In this document: piece after piece, positions 1 through 8,900 of the stretch
Position numbering within the stretch: the stretch's first letter is position 1
Layout: each line of letters starts with the position of its first letter
NCBI GenBank assembly: GCA_002425765.1
Contig: DIMW01000014.1
Location: 71,198 to 135,197 of the forward strand
Source of the DNA: Spirochaetaceae bacterium UBA5556
GTDB taxonomy: Bacteria > Spirochaetota > Spirochaetia > Treponematales > Rectinemataceae
Length of the DNA stretch: 64,000 nucleotides
Direction of reading: 5' to 3'
The notes under the pieces: model-generated
What the model was told of the DNA's origin: nothing
Seen by the model: only the letters and a program-made list of their open reading frames with translations
Databases searched by the model: none
Made by a program: the position numbers and the translations under genes

Positions 1-94
1 GCTCGTCATCGGCATGTTGCCCATGCTCCTCTTCTACATCGCGTTCCGCAGACAGATCACCGCCGGTGTGTCGATGGGGGCCTTGAAGGAATAA
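1..94 (+). CDS. Sugar ABC transporter permease, MalG family (3' end only)
   Basis: Only the last 30 codons are present; the reading phase starts at base 2 and ends with TAA at 92-94. The tail reads LLFYIAFRRQITAGVSMGAL then KE, the usual end of MalG/YurM-type carbohydrate permeases, where a last membrane helix is followed by a short basic stretch and a G-x-x-x-G-A-L-K motif. It would be the inner-membrane half of a CUT1 sugar importer whose other genes lie to the left of the window. A decayed second copy of this tail is found near 3.3 kb. Confidence 0.75.
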   Translation, partial: LVIGMLPMLLFYIAFRRQITAGVSMGALKE

Positions 95-229
95 TCGCGA
101 GAGCCGAGCACAATACCTGTCCTAAATCAATACGATGTCGACGCCGCTTTAGGCATTCGCGGGTCGGTCCCGTTGCTGTTATTAGAGAGAAATTTGAAGG
201 ACGGAGGCCGAATGTGCACCGTCCAAATC

Positions 230-1078
230 TCATAATGCATCATGCAATGGTAATAAAAATGATAAGGTATGGCGGTTTTCGCGGATTATATCGAAAAACG
301 CCTCCACGACCATGGGATCAAACTGATTCCCGCTACAGCGCTTTATTTCTGTCACGGTGTGCGGAGGCGACAGCGCCTTGCGGTAAAATCTGTCGTTGAT
401 CATCGCATCGAGACTGTCGGCAAGCGTGAGAATCCTGGAAAAGAGAGGAATCTCTTCCTCTTTCAATCCCTGTGGATATCCCTGGCCATCCCAGCGTTCA
501 TGGTGGGCCAAAATCAACTCCGCGAGCTCCGAAATCCCTGCAATCGGCTTTATCAGTTCGTAGCCGATCGCAGGATGTCGTTTGATGTCCTCCCACTCCA
601 GCGCCGTCAGGGGGCCCTGTTTGAAAAAAACAGCATCACTGATGCTCAATTTGCCGACATCGTGCAGGACCCCCAACGCGCCGATGACCGACACATCGTG
701 GGGTGTAAAGCCCATCGTCTTTCCGAGGTCCATACAGACCGCACTCACACGGTGGACATGAGGGAGCATCGCCGGGAAGCGGTTCTGAAGCATTTTGACG
801 ATCGCATAGACCGCATACATATCATCGATAACTTCGGTTGTACAATGCTCTGTATCGAGTAGATCTGTTACCTTCGTATAGCAATCAAGCCAGAGTTTGT
901 CCTCCAGGCGGCACGAGGCACACAGTCTGTCAAAAGTCTCTTTGATCGTCGTTGTCTTGAGAATATCTATCTCCCGGCGTATCCGGGCAGCGAGTCGGTT
1001 GGTACAGGCATCTGCGTTCCAAGTCTTCTCCCCATCTGCAACTACCCGACCGAAGTTCTTCGCATCCCCATTCTTCAT
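230..1078 (-). CDS. HD-GYP domain protein, probable cyclic-di-GMP phosphodiesterase
   Basis: A 282-residue soluble protein. The C-terminal half is an HD-GYP domain: HD dyad at residues 139-140 followed by VGK, a KRHP motif near 167, and HHERWDGQGYP at 192-202, which keeps the HHE and GYP signatures of active cyclic-di-GMP phosphodiesterases. His109 within PHVHR is a candidate further metal ligand. The N-terminal 90 residues match no domain I can name. The start is ATG with GGGGTG shortly upstream. It lies 150 bp downstream of a kinase/regulator pair on the same strand, so it may be the output of that system (inference from position). Confidence 0.85.
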   Translation of the reverse strand: MKNGDAKNFGRVVADGEKTWNADACTNRLAARIRREIDILKTTTIKETFDRLCASCRLEDKLWLDCYTKVTDLLDTEHCTTEVIDDMYAVYAIVKMLQNRFPAMLPHVHRVSAVCMDLGKTMGFTPHDVSVIGALGVLHDVGKLSISDAVFFKQGPLTALEWEDIKRHPAIGYELIKPIAGISELAELILAHHERWDGQGYPQGLKEEEIPLFSRILTLADSLDAMINDRFYRKALSPPHTVTEIKRCSGNQFDPMVVEAFFDIIRENRHTLSFLLPLHDAL

Positions 1079-1228
1079 GACACCCCATTCCTACGTTATG
1101 ATCTTTCTATTCTTGTCATATTTCTATTATGAATTACCTTAATTTTCCATGCTAAAAACATGAAAAAAAAGCAAAAAAAAATGAACGTATTAAATACAAA
1201 ACATGACCATTGTAAGAAAAAACGTATG
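1079..1228. other. AT-rich intergenic gap
   Basis: This gap lies between the response regulator and the HD-GYP gene. It is rich in A and T runs (for example near 1160-1190) on an otherwise GC-rich background and probably contains the HD-GYP promoter. I see no terminator hairpin and no RNA gene. Confidence 0.4.
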
Positions 1229-1885
1229 TCAGCTCCGCGTCTCCACCGAGGTGATCCCGTGCGATATGGCATATTTTGTGAGTTCGGCGATGCTCTTGAG
1301 CCCAAGCTTGTCGGAAATATGCTTGCGGTGGGCGTCGATTGTGTTGACTGTCACGTAGAGAATGGCGGCGATTTCCTTGTTGCTCTTGCCCTCGGCCAGC
1401 AGCTGAAGCACCTCGCGCTCACGGCTTGTCAAGGGATCTTTCTCTCCCTGTAAATATTGGCTGAGATTGTCAATGTAATCATCGAGCAGCATTTCCTTTA
1501 CGGAATGGCTGATATAGCGACGGCCGCTGGTAACCGAGGTGACCGCTTCCAGAAGTTCCTCAAAACTGGCCCCTTTCAACACATAGCCTGCTGCTCCCAC
1601 CCTGAACATATTCTGGGCGAACTGGCGGTCGGTGTACATCGAAAGGACCAACACTTTCGATTCTGGCACCTTCTCGTGAATCCTCCGCGTCGCCTCAATG
1701 CCATTCATACAAGGCATGCCAATGTCCATCAAAACGACATCCGGACGATGTTCAAGGGTGAGGCGTACAGCCTCCATACCATCCTCGGCTTCGGCGACAA
1801 TGCTGTAGCCATGCTGGCGCTCAAACAACACTCTTAGGCCTTCCCGCATCAGTCTGTGATCGTCCGCGATGAGAATCCTCACCAT
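1229..1885 (-). CDS. NarL/LuxR-family response regulator
   Basis: A 218-residue two-domain regulator. The receiver (residues 1-118) has the acidic pair Asp8/Asp9, the phospho-acceptor Asp54 in VLMDIGMP, and Lys104 in YVLKGAS. The DNA-binding domain (about 150-215) is a LuxR-type helix-turn-helix beginning LTSREREVLQLLAEGKSNKE. It follows the histidine kinase gene by 9 bp and is almost certainly its partner. The target is unknown; the HD-GYP gene downstream and the vanished or truncated transporter genes on either side are candidates. Confidence 0.92.
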   Translation of the reverse strand: MVRILIADDHRLMREGLRVLFERQHGYSIVAEAEDGMEAVRLTLEHRPDVVLMDIGMPCMNGIEATRRIHEKVPESKVLVLSMYTDRQFAQNMFRVGAAGYVLKGASFEELLEAVTSVTSGRRYISHSVKEMLLDDYIDNLSQYLQGEKDPLTSREREVLQLLAEGKSNKEIAAILYVTVNTIDAHRKHISDKLGLKSIAELTKYAISHGITSVETRS

Positions 1886-1894
1886 AGCGCATAC

Positions 1895-2944
1895 TCAATC
1901 GATGGGAACGATAAGGTCAATGTGAGAGCCCTCCCCTATCCGAGATTCTATAGTCAGCGCTCCCCCTATGCCCCGAATGCGTTCCCTCACGCTAAAAAGC
2001 CCAAAACTTCGGCATGTTGTACTTTTGTCGAGACCGGCTACATCGAAACCAATGCCGTCGTCAACAAGACGAAGCACCATCCGTGAACCTTCGTTCCAAA
2101 GCGAAAGCTCCATGCGGCTTGCCCTGGCATGACGGACACAGTTTCTCATCAGCTCCTGGGCGCAGCGGAAAACAAGAATTCTCTCGTCGTCGGGCATGGA
2201 GGGAATCTCTTCACCGGTAAACACAAACGCTATGCCATTCTCCCGACATATTTTTTCTCCCTCATCGCGGAGGGCGCTTGACAGCCCGAACCTGTAAAGC
2301 AGAGGAGGACTCAAATCAAAAATCATACTGCGGGTTTGTTCTATGGTCCGATCGATAAGATCATACACTGGAGCGAATTCATTGCCGGACAAGGGCCCCG
2401 GAGAGGAATAGGATATTGCCTCCAGCTTCATCTTAATCATGGCGAGATTCTGGCCAACCTCATCGTGCAGATAGGAGGCGAATCGTTTACGCTCCCGCTC
2501 TTCAATCCGGGTGATCTCCAGAGAGAGTATCCGGAGTTTGTCTTCGCTCCGCTTCTTTTCCGTGATGTCATACATGACCAAACACAGCAGAGAGCGCTCT
2601 CCCTGAGGCAAAAAATCCGCGAAGACTTCCATGTCGGCGATTTTTCCATCCGCAGTACGGCATTTGAGAAAAAAACGCCCCTGTTGGGAGGATAATACCT
2701 TCTGAAAGTTTTCCTTGATTGAAGCCTCATCGAGCAGCCCTGCATCGCTGATCTTTTTCCCGACGATCTCTTCCTGCGGCCAACCGTAGAATTCAGCTGC
2801 TCCTCTGCTCGCCTTCTCAATCTCCATTGTCCACGGATTCGGAAAAATGATTATTGCATCTGTATTGTTGAGAAAATCATCAAGACTGTGCTCATCATAC
2901 CCGGCAGAAGGTAAATGAGAAGTCTCCCTGCGGGTAGACACCAC
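1895..2944 (-). CDS. PAS-domain sensor histidine kinase, NarL-partner (HisKA_3) type
   Basis: A 349-residue kinase with no membrane segment, so probably a cytoplasmic sensor. An N-terminal PAS domain (about 25-127, ending CLVMYDITEKK) leads through a short coiled coil to a HisKA_3 domain with the phospho-acceptor in ASYLHDEVGQNLA (His160). The ATPase domain has the N box around Asn268 and the G1 box DDGIGF at 295-300. The start is GTG with GGAGGA 6-9 bases upstream; a second GTG follows immediately. It pairs with the regulator gene downstream. The PAS ligand cannot be read from sequence. Confidence 0.9.
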   Translation of the reverse strand: MVSTRRETSHLPSAGYDEHSLDDFLNNTDAIIIFPNPWTMEIEKASRGAAEFYGWPQEEIVGKKISDAGLLDEASIKENFQKVLSSQQGRFFLKCRTADGKIADMEVFADFLPQGERSLLCLVMYDITEKKRSEDKLRILSLEITRIEERERKRFASYLHDEVGQNLAMIKMKLEAISYSSPGPLSGNEFAPVYDLIDRTIEQTRSMIFDLSPPLLYRFGLSSALRDEGEKICRENGIAFVFTGEEIPSMPDDERILVFRCAQELMRNCVRHARASRMELSLWNEGSRMVLRLVDDGIGFDVAGLDKSTTCRSFGLFSVRERIRGIGGALTIESRIGEGSHIDLIVPID

Positions 2945-3264
2945 CTGTCCTCCTTTCCATCCACTTCTCCAGTATTGAATTTATTATCTCTTTCCGTAGG
3001 TGACAATTATGGATTTTAATAATTATGCATTGGGAAAAAATGAATGGTGATTTTCATGAGTTGTCCCATATTGCTTGATGATCGTCTTTTCCTGGCGCTG
3101 AGGTGATTCTATCTGCGTTATCATCGAAACAATAGGCCGGCATCGAATTATCTCGCCAATTGAGCTCCTGGACGATCAGGGACGCCATAATCGCGACGGG
3201 GTACTTCACAGAAGGGGGGTGAGGCTTTGTGTGTAAAGGGTCTTTCGCTCTCTTTCTCGGAGGG

Positions 3265-3360
3265 GCGATCCGTCCGCCGCCCCTGTGCCGCTTCTACATC
3301 GTGTTCCGCAGGCAGATAAGCGTGGGCTTGGAGCGGGCCGCCGGTGAAGTTGGCGCGTAA
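3265..3360 (+). pseudogene. Remnant of a MalG-type permease C-terminus
   Basis: The plus-strand frame ending at TAA 3358-3360 reads FYIVFRRQISVGLERAAGEV then GA. This closely resembles the intact permease tail at the left edge of the window (FYIAFRRQITAGVSMGALKE). Upstream of the FYI motif the frame quickly loses any permease-like hydrophobic sequence, and no start or other permease domain is present. I read it as the surviving 3' end of a deleted CUT1 permease gene; the left boundary is approximate. Confidence 0.6.
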
Positions 3361-3373
3361 ACCCGCGTAAACG

Positions 3374-3620
3374 CTATGGAGGCGAGAGCGGACACAATGC
3401 CGCTCCAAAAATCAAAACCTTTGACCGCTTCCTTTGCCAGAACCACTGTCAGGATGCCTACCGATGCCGGCCAGTTCTTCTTCTCGGCACCCATGGGCTC
3501 AAATACCGGCGTAATCGCCCTGCTCATAAAGGCAGCCCTGGCCATATACCCCGAATCTTCAAGAAGGGGAAGCAGAAAGAACATGACGAATAGCTGCGGA
3601 ATACAGTTCAGAACCACTTT
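3374..3620 (-). pseudogene. feoB: FeoB ferrous-iron transporter fragment (internally deleted)
   Basis: A minus-strand frame contains two hallmark pieces of the FeoB membrane domain: PQLFVMFFLLPLLEDSGYMA followed by RAAF, the strongly conserved LEDSGYMARAAF motif, and NWPASVGILTVVLAKEAV, matching the later NWPA-x-VG and AKEAV-x-G block. In intact FeoB these blocks are separated by well over a hundred residues; here they are about 20 apart. The GTPase domain and both ends are missing. This is a degraded scrap, not a functional gene. Boundaries are approximate. Confidence 0.7.
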
Positions 3621-3651
3621 TCGCGCGCGGTAGCGGAGGATCGGGCCCTGC

Positions 3652-5754
3652 CTATTTGTCAGAATGCTGGTTTTGCCTGGACATCTGTCCAAGCCAGAGT
3701 ATCGATGTGACAAGCCTGGGATAGAGCCTCGAGCCCAGGTCTGTCCCGTTTCTGGAATCGACTTGGTCCGTCGCCGCAAAGTCGGCGCTGCCGGTCTTGA
3801 GCCAGTGAGCGTGGACCGCGTCTCGCGCCCTACGCTCGTCCCCTATGCCCAGAACCTGCTCTGCCACATACTGGTTCAGGAATATTTTACTGAGCCATGT
3901 GTTCCCGCCCGTCGAAGAGAGCTTCCAACCTCCGGATATCTCGTCGATGCATACGCCTGGGGTAAAAACGGTGAGGAAGTGCTGTTTGAGAGCCTTCACA
4001 AGGTTCCCGTAGGGACCGTCGGGGCGGACAGCCTCCGGCGCCCCACAGAAACCGGGGTAGGCCAACCCTTCGATCGCCGGGATGATGCAGGAACGATTGT
4101 CGCTCTCGAACACGGCCGGGATATACCCTTCAGGGTCGAGCATGTTGCTGGCGATGGTTGCGGCGGCGGCCGTCGCGGCCGCCGAAGCCTCGCGCGATTC
4201 CTCGGTCTCTCTCCCGTCGATCCTCTTGAAAAGAGCCTCGAGACAGACAAAAGCCGACCAAGCCTTCACCGCGAGATAGAGGTTGTTGCGTGCCTGCCCC
4301 AGACTGATGTCGAGGGAATCATAGGTCGTGATTTCGGCCCCGCCCTCACAGCGATCGGTGTCTCTGTCCATGATTCCGTCGCCGTTCGCGTCGCGCGCAA
4401 TGAGAGAACTGAGGCATGCGCTCAACCTCTTGCGCTTATTTCTCGCCCAACTCCAACTTTCCGTCAGGTTCGAGTAAAGACAAGCCGAAATCGTCCAGTT
4501 GAGCGTCTCCTCGTAACTCATAAAGCTGAAGCAATCCGTCAAACCCGGTATCTCATATACCGATCGTCCGCGAGGCGCGAAACAATTGTCCACTCCCTGA
4601 TCGTGCACGAAAGCCAGACCCAATGAGTCTTCGTAAGAGGAATACTCTTCCAGAGACTCCAGTTCGTTGCGGAGGGTCCAGGGTGAAAAACGGACCTCCC
4701 AGAAAGCCTGGTCTATGACGAGGTCGAGGGTGTTCATCATCTGGTATTCGCCCTCATTGACCACGAAAAGTGGTTCCCCTGTTTCGGACAGGAGGAGTTC
4801 GGTGTTCGCCAGATAGCTGTGGGCGGCCTGAGCGATGAGGAAACGGCGGTCTTCCGAGAGAGCGGACGAGTCGAGAAGCTCATCGAGTCTTTGGGCCCTG
4901 AAAAGAGACTCTTCCTTTTCGTCGAGAGCATTTTCGAGGACATCCTCGAGATCTTTGAAAAGACAGGTATAGTAGGCATAGGCCCGTCGGCCTGAGGTTA
5001 TAACGCCATCACGGAATACTCCCAAAGCAATTATGTACTCAGCCTTGCAGCCAGGGGCTACCGTAAAACGCAGGCCCCCTTCGGAGGCCAGACGGCGAAG
5101 GGCACGATTGCCGTTGAAGGCGGCATCGATCACGGACCAATCCATCACTTCTTCGACATCAGCGCCGGGGCGTACGGCAAATCCAAAACAGTTGTCAGAC
5201 GCCATACCGAGCAAAGCCCCGTCGGTAGAATCCGAGAGAGGCCGGCGGATTCCCTGCATACCAAAGAGACCTGTCATCGGCCCCCCGCCGCCGCTGTTGT
5301 CGAATGAAAGCCGAAGAAGCATGGAAGGCCTGAAGACTGAACGGGCCGAAGCTCGCGTCACCTCTTTCGGATCGGGGATCTCTCCGAAAAAGGAGAATAC
5401 ACGGAAGTCCATCAAGTTCGTGTGCCATTCTTCGCCCGACAGATATACACGGCGTTCTATCTCATAGGGTTCAAAACACAGGGCGCGCTTATAGCTCCCG
5501 TCTGTGTCCTGAAGCGATTCACTTTGATAATACGCGGCGGCTCCAAGGCCATACCTTCTTCCCGAAGAAAAAGGAAGAAGGTGGGGCTCTTCCCGACCCA
5601 CACGATAACCAACAAACAAGCCCGTCTCGGGAGGGCGAACATCCCCGAGGACAATACCGGCTCCCCGTCCAATGCGGCCAAGCACGAGTGAGGAATACGC
5701 GCCCCATATGCCATGCAAAGAATAGTAATCTATCTCTTGTTTCCGTGATTCCAT
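3652..5754 (-). CDS. Glycoside hydrolase family 52 beta-xylosidase
   Basis: A 700-residue protein, the usual GH52 length, and similar along its whole length to Geobacillus XynB2-type enzymes. It shows the N-terminal family start (YYSLHGIWGAYSSLVLGRIG), the nucleophile block VVNEGEYQMMNT (331-342) and the general-acid block GGAEITTYDSLDISLGQARN with Asp479. A DANGDGIMDRDTD loop near 455-467 could bind calcium. There is no signal peptide, so it should act in the cytoplasm on imported xylobiose or short xylo-oligosaccharides, releasing xylose. A response regulator, a sugar-sensing kinase and a CUT1 importer lie upstream, which fits a xylan-fragment locus. Confidence 0.9.
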   Translation of the reverse strand: MESRKQEIDYYSLHGIWGAYSSLVLGRIGRGAGIVLGDVRPPETGLFVGYRVGREEPHLLPFSSGRRYGLGAAAYYQSESLQDTDGSYKRALCFEPYEIERRVYLSGEEWHTNLMDFRVFSFFGEIPDPKEVTRASARSVFRPSMLLRLSFDNSGGGGPMTGLFGMQGIRRPLSDSTDGALLGMASDNCFGFAVRPGADVEEVMDWSVIDAAFNGNRALRRLASEGGLRFTVAPGCKAEYIIALGVFRDGVITSGRRAYAYYTCLFKDLEDVLENALDEKEESLFRAQRLDELLDSSALSEDRRFLIAQAAHSYLANTELLLSETGEPLFVVNEGEYQMMNTLDLVIDQAFWEVRFSPWTLRNELESLEEYSSYEDSLGLAFVHDQGVDNCFAPRGRSVYEIPGLTDCFSFMSYEETLNWTISACLYSNLTESWSWARNKRKRLSACLSSLIARDANGDGIMDRDTDRCEGGAEITTYDSLDISLGQARNNLYLAVKAWSAFVCLEALFKRIDGRETEESREASAAATAAAATIASNMLDPEGYIPAVFESDNRSCIIPAIEGLAYPGFCGAPEAVRPDGPYGNLVKALKQHFLTVFTPGVCIDEISGGWKLSSTGGNTWLSKIFLNQYVAEQVLGIGDERRARDAVHAHWLKTGSADFAATDQVDSRNGTDLGSRLYPRLVTSILWLGQMSRQNQHSDK

Positions 5755-5867
5755 CGATCTGATTCCCCATAGGCTTCACGCGGATCAGCGTGATGATGCA
5801 TGTGTCTAGGATACTCCGAGGACGCTGGTATGCTTAGCGGAATTTTCGCCATTTTGACCATCGGCCT

Positions 5868-5876
5868 TTTTACCTA
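5868..5876 (-). promoter_or_regulatory. TAGGTAAAA motif, candidate operator upstream of the xylosidase
   Basis: The 9-mer TAGGTAAAA (minus strand) lies 114-122 bases before the GH52 start. The same 9-mer, in the same orientation and at almost the same distance, precedes the binding-protein gene of the importer (12226-12234). A binding site for the response regulator encoded between them is a reasonable guess. One 9-base match can occur by chance. Confidence 0.4.
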
Positions 5877-5890
5877 AGCCCTAAAGGTTC

Positions 5891-6535
5891 TTACGTACGA
5901 GAGGTCCACTCGACAGCAAACTTTCGCAGATCGGCGGCCGAAGGCAGATAGAGTTTTTCCTTGATGTGATCCCTGTAAGCGTTCACTGTCTTCACCGAGA
6001 TGCCGAGCTTCTCCGCTATCTCTGTGGCTCCGTATCCCTTCCCAATGAGGGTAAAGACTTCCAGTTCGCGGTCAGAGAGCCTGCTCACAGGGTCAGGGTC
6101 AGTGTTCCCTCCTACGAAACCCGTGAGCAAACGCTCTCTCAGCTCCTCACTCACCGCGATGCGGCCAGAGAGAACTTCTGTCACCGCCTTGAGGAGAATC
6201 CCTGGATTCTGGTGCTTCATGACAAAACCGCGGGCACCCGCCTTGAGCGCCCGTTCACCGTAGAGATTCTCCTCATGCATCGATACGACGAGGACAAGCG
6301 TCTGTGGATATTCGCTTTTGATGAAATGCATAAGGTCCAGGCCACTCTGTCCCTGAAGGGAGATGTCCACAATGGCAAGACGAGGCTTCTTGGAAGCCAA
6401 GAGCTCGATGGCCTCCGGCACGCTGCCCGCTTCCCCCACGCACTCGAGACGCAGTTCTTCAGATATAAGGGTCGTCACCCCCTGACGATAGAGCGGATGA
6501 TCGTCCACAACGATAAAAGTCGGATGTATTGACAT
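5891..6535 (-). CDS. NarL/LuxR-family response regulator of the xyloside locus
   Basis: 214 residues. The receiver carries Asp11/Asp12, phospho-acceptor Asp57 (AIVDISLQG) and Lys107 (FVMKHQN). The C-terminal LuxR helix-turn-helix starts at LSDRELEVFTLIGKGYGATE (about 153) and includes the recognition helix region VKTVNAYRDHIKEKL. The gene starts 4 bases after the end of the kinase gene, so the two form one transcription unit and one signalling pair. Likely targets are the GH52 gene downstream and the importer genes upstream. Confidence 0.92.
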   Translation of the reverse strand: MSIHPTFIVVDDHPLYRQGVTTLISEELRLECVGEAGSVPEAIELLASKKPRLAIVDISLQGQSGLDLMHFIKSEYPQTLVLVVSMHEENLYGERALKAGARGFVMKHQNPGILLKAVTEVLSGRIAVSEELRERLLTGFVGGNTDPDPVSRLSDRELEVFTLIGKGYGATEIAEKLGISVKTVNAYRDHIKEKLYLPSAADLRKFAVEWTSRT

Positions 6536-6538
6536 ATG

Positions 6539-8806
6539 CTACCTCGCGACCCTGCACGTGACCGTCGTTCCTGTCTCCTTCGATCGGATCCGGAGCTCGC
6601 CGCCTATTACGCTGGCCCTATATTTCATGATCTGCAAACCCATCCCTCCTTCCTCGTGGGCCCCCTGGGGAATACCTTCGCCATTGTCGGTCACTTCCAC
6701 CGTAATGTTCTCGCGGTCCATGTAGAGGCCTACCCTGATCTCCGAAGCCTTCGAATGCTTCAGTGCGTTGCCGAGAGCCTCCTGTACTATTCTGAAAAGG
6801 TGAAAGGCTTTTTGGGAATCACGGGCACAAAAGCCTCTTGTCATCTCAAGTTTGATTGCGGTCTTCCGTCCCTTTCGGGCGGCGGAGATCAGAAGCTCGA
6901 TCGCGGAGACAATACCTTTGGCTTCGAGTTCGACGGGGTACAAACCACGGGCCATGTCTTTCGCCTTGACCGCGGTTTCACCCGCCTGCCGCGCTATGGC
7001 CGCGGCCTCCTGGCTCTCAGCCTTGAGGCCGGCGCGGACCAATCTCCCTTCCAGTACCGCCGCCATAATCCCAAGCACCGCGATATCCTGACAGAGATTG
7101 TCGTGGATGTCGCGTCCTATGTCGCCCATGATGAGATTGGAGATACTGAGGAGTTCCCGTTCCAGTTCTTTTCTTCTTGTGATTTCCTCCATGAGGCGCT
7201 GGTTGGCGGCTGAGAGCTCGAGAGTTCTGAGACGGACGTTCTTCTCCAGCTCTTTTTCTCTGTCCTTTTCGGCGGCCATGAGGATGGCACCCTTTATGGC
7301 ACTGGATACCTGGTCCCGGAGCGCGACATACATGCGGCGATCCGTGGAATCGGCGGTACAGACGAGGTATCCGAGGCGGTCTTCGCCGAAACAGAGAGGT
7401 TCGCAGACATAGGCCTTCCAGTCGTCGGGGAGCCTTCCGGGGATGAGCTCGGCCGTTCTGAAGCGTATTCCCTGCGGGGAAAGAATGTGGACATTGTCAC
7501 TCACGGCGGAGAGCATGAGTTTCGACCACTCGGGCGAAGAGCCTTTCGCCTCAAAAAGGCTGAGCCAGCATCCGCTTATACCAAGTTCCCGAACATCATG
7601 GGCTATCTCTTTAAGGATGTCTTCCATTCCGAAGGACGATACGAGGGAGGATTCTATGTCCCTCAATATCGCCGCGCGCCGTTCCGCGAGGAGCCGACTG
7701 GACGCAAGGTAACGGCACTCTCCCTCGGCAATCGTAAGAAGGGCCTCATTCTTCAAGTCGGCGGGGACGACCCGGTTTCTCAGACGTCCCGGGTTTCTGC
7801 CCGCATGTATCTCCCGCTTGACAGCGATGGAGATAGGCTGAATTCCTCCTATGGCAACCTCGTCATCAGGGAGCAAGGTCTCTTCCGATTCGGGCGAGTA
7901 GGGGCATCCGCAGGATTCTCTCGTGATAAAAGAGACAGGAAGACGAACCTGAGGCTCCTCGGCAATCAGACCGAGCTTGGCCGCCAGACGACGCACCGCC
8001 AGCCGCCCGAGCGCGGCGGTCGGCTGGCGGACCGTCGTGAGAGGGGGTGTGGAAAAACGGCTGTCTTCGGTATCGTCAAAACCAGTAAGGGAGACATCCC
8101 CCGGGACATCGAAGCCTCTGGCGGAGAGAGTCGAGAGAGCGCCGAAGGCCATAAGGTCATTGGCGGCCACTATGGCATCGATTCCCAGCTCCTCTGGTCT
8201 GTCTTCCAACGTATCAAGAAAAGCCGCCATCCTCTCCCGGGCGTCTTCTTCCGTGAAATCACCGTAAATAACCTCAGGCCTTGCTTCAGGCAGAAGCAGT
8301 CTGAGGCTCGAAAGAAATTCCGCTTTCCGGGCCTCCGATTCGAGGTGCTCTTTGGGCCCGGCAAGAAAAAGGAAGCGCCTTCTGCCGTGAACATGAACCA
8401 GGTGCCGGACTATCGACCTCATGCTGCCCGAAGAATCGACACAGACGCTGGCTATGCCGGGATACTCAATCCCTATCGTGACAAGGACCATATGGCCGAA
8501 CTTTCTGAGGAAGGCCATCTGCTCTTCGGACGAGATATACGTCCCGATGACGTTTGACATGACGATGAGGCCGGCTATATCGCTTCTCTCCGCCAAGTCG
8601 AAGGCAATATTGTCGAGCGCTTCGTAGCCGACGGGACTGCTTATACGCTGCCCGCCAAAAAAAACGAGAGAGGCGCCCAGTTCCTCCGCCGCGGCCGACG
8701 CACCCATCCACACGGCATGCTGGTAAGCTTCATCGAAGCGGGCTGCGAGGAACCCGATTGTCGGTCGCTGCTTCGACCTTCTCTCGCTTCCTGCGTGCAT
8801 ACTCAT
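6539..8806 (-). CDS. Hybrid sensor: LacI-type sugar-binding domain fused to a histidine kinase
   Basis: 755 residues with no signal peptide and no membrane segment. Residues 14-300 are a LacI/periplasmic-binding-protein-type ligand domain (IVAANDLMAFGALSTLSARG, then PGDVSLTGFDD and TTVRQP) without the DNA-binding helix-turn-helix that normally precedes it. A GAF-like linker (about 375-510) and a coiled coil (512-552) lead to a HisKA_3 motif GRDIHDNLCQDIA with His568, then an ATPase domain with the N box at Asn680 and DNGEG at 707-711. So a cytoplasmic sugar sensor seems to drive phosphorylation instead of binding DNA. Neighbouring genes suggest xylose or xylo-oligosaccharide as ligand. The start lacks a strong Shine-Dalgarno; the ATG at 8800 is an alternative. 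Confidence 0.88.
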   Translation of the reverse strand: MSMHAGSERRSKQRPTIGFLAARFDEAYQHAVWMGASAAAEELGASLVFFGGQRISSPVGYEALDNIAFDLAERSDIAGLIVMSNVIGTYISSEEQMAFLRKFGHMVLVTIGIEYPGIASVCVDSSGSMRSIVRHLVHVHGRRRFLFLAGPKEHLESEARKAEFLSSLRLLLPEARPEVIYGDFTEEDARERMAAFLDTLEDRPEELGIDAIVAANDLMAFGALSTLSARGFDVPGDVSLTGFDDTEDSRFSTPPLTTVRQPTAALGRLAVRRLAAKLGLIAEEPQVRLPVSFITRESCGCPYSPESEETLLPDDEVAIGGIQPISIAVKREIHAGRNPGRLRNRVVPADLKNEALLTIAEGECRYLASSRLLAERRAAILRDIESSLVSSFGMEDILKEIAHDVRELGISGCWLSLFEAKGSSPEWSKLMLSAVSDNVHILSPQGIRFRTAELIPGRLPDDWKAYVCEPLCFGEDRLGYLVCTADSTDRRMYVALRDQVSSAIKGAILMAAEKDREKELEKNVRLRTLELSAANQRLMEEITRRKELERELLSISNLIMGDIGRDIHDNLCQDIAVLGIMAAVLEGRLVRAGLKAESQEAAAIARQAGETAVKAKDMARGLYPVELEAKGIVSAIELLISAARKGRKTAIKLEMTRGFCARDSQKAFHLFRIVQEALGNALKHSKASEIRVGLYMDRENITVEVTDNGEGIPQGAHEEGGMGLQIMKYRASVIGGELRIRSKETGTTVTCRVAR

Positions 8807-8900
8807 TTTAGGATACTACCGCCCCCTGCCCCTGTCCACACATACGGCTTCTAGGAAAACGGCCCTGCAGCGCCGACAGGTGTATCGCATACCGTTTACG

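Larger units (their letters stand above)
2945..3651. other. Gene-poor stretch with decayed gene fragments
   Basis: About 700 bp without an intact gene. The left part (2945-3260) shows nothing I can assign beyond the kinase ribosome-binding site at 2948-2953. The right part holds two relics listed separately: a permease tail on the plus strand and a FeoB scrap on the minus strand. It looks like a degraded junction left by deletions. Confidence 0.6.

Noticed and set aside
3148..3408. 86-codon minus-strand frame in the relic region
   Set aside because: No similarity to any family and lies opposite the permease relic.
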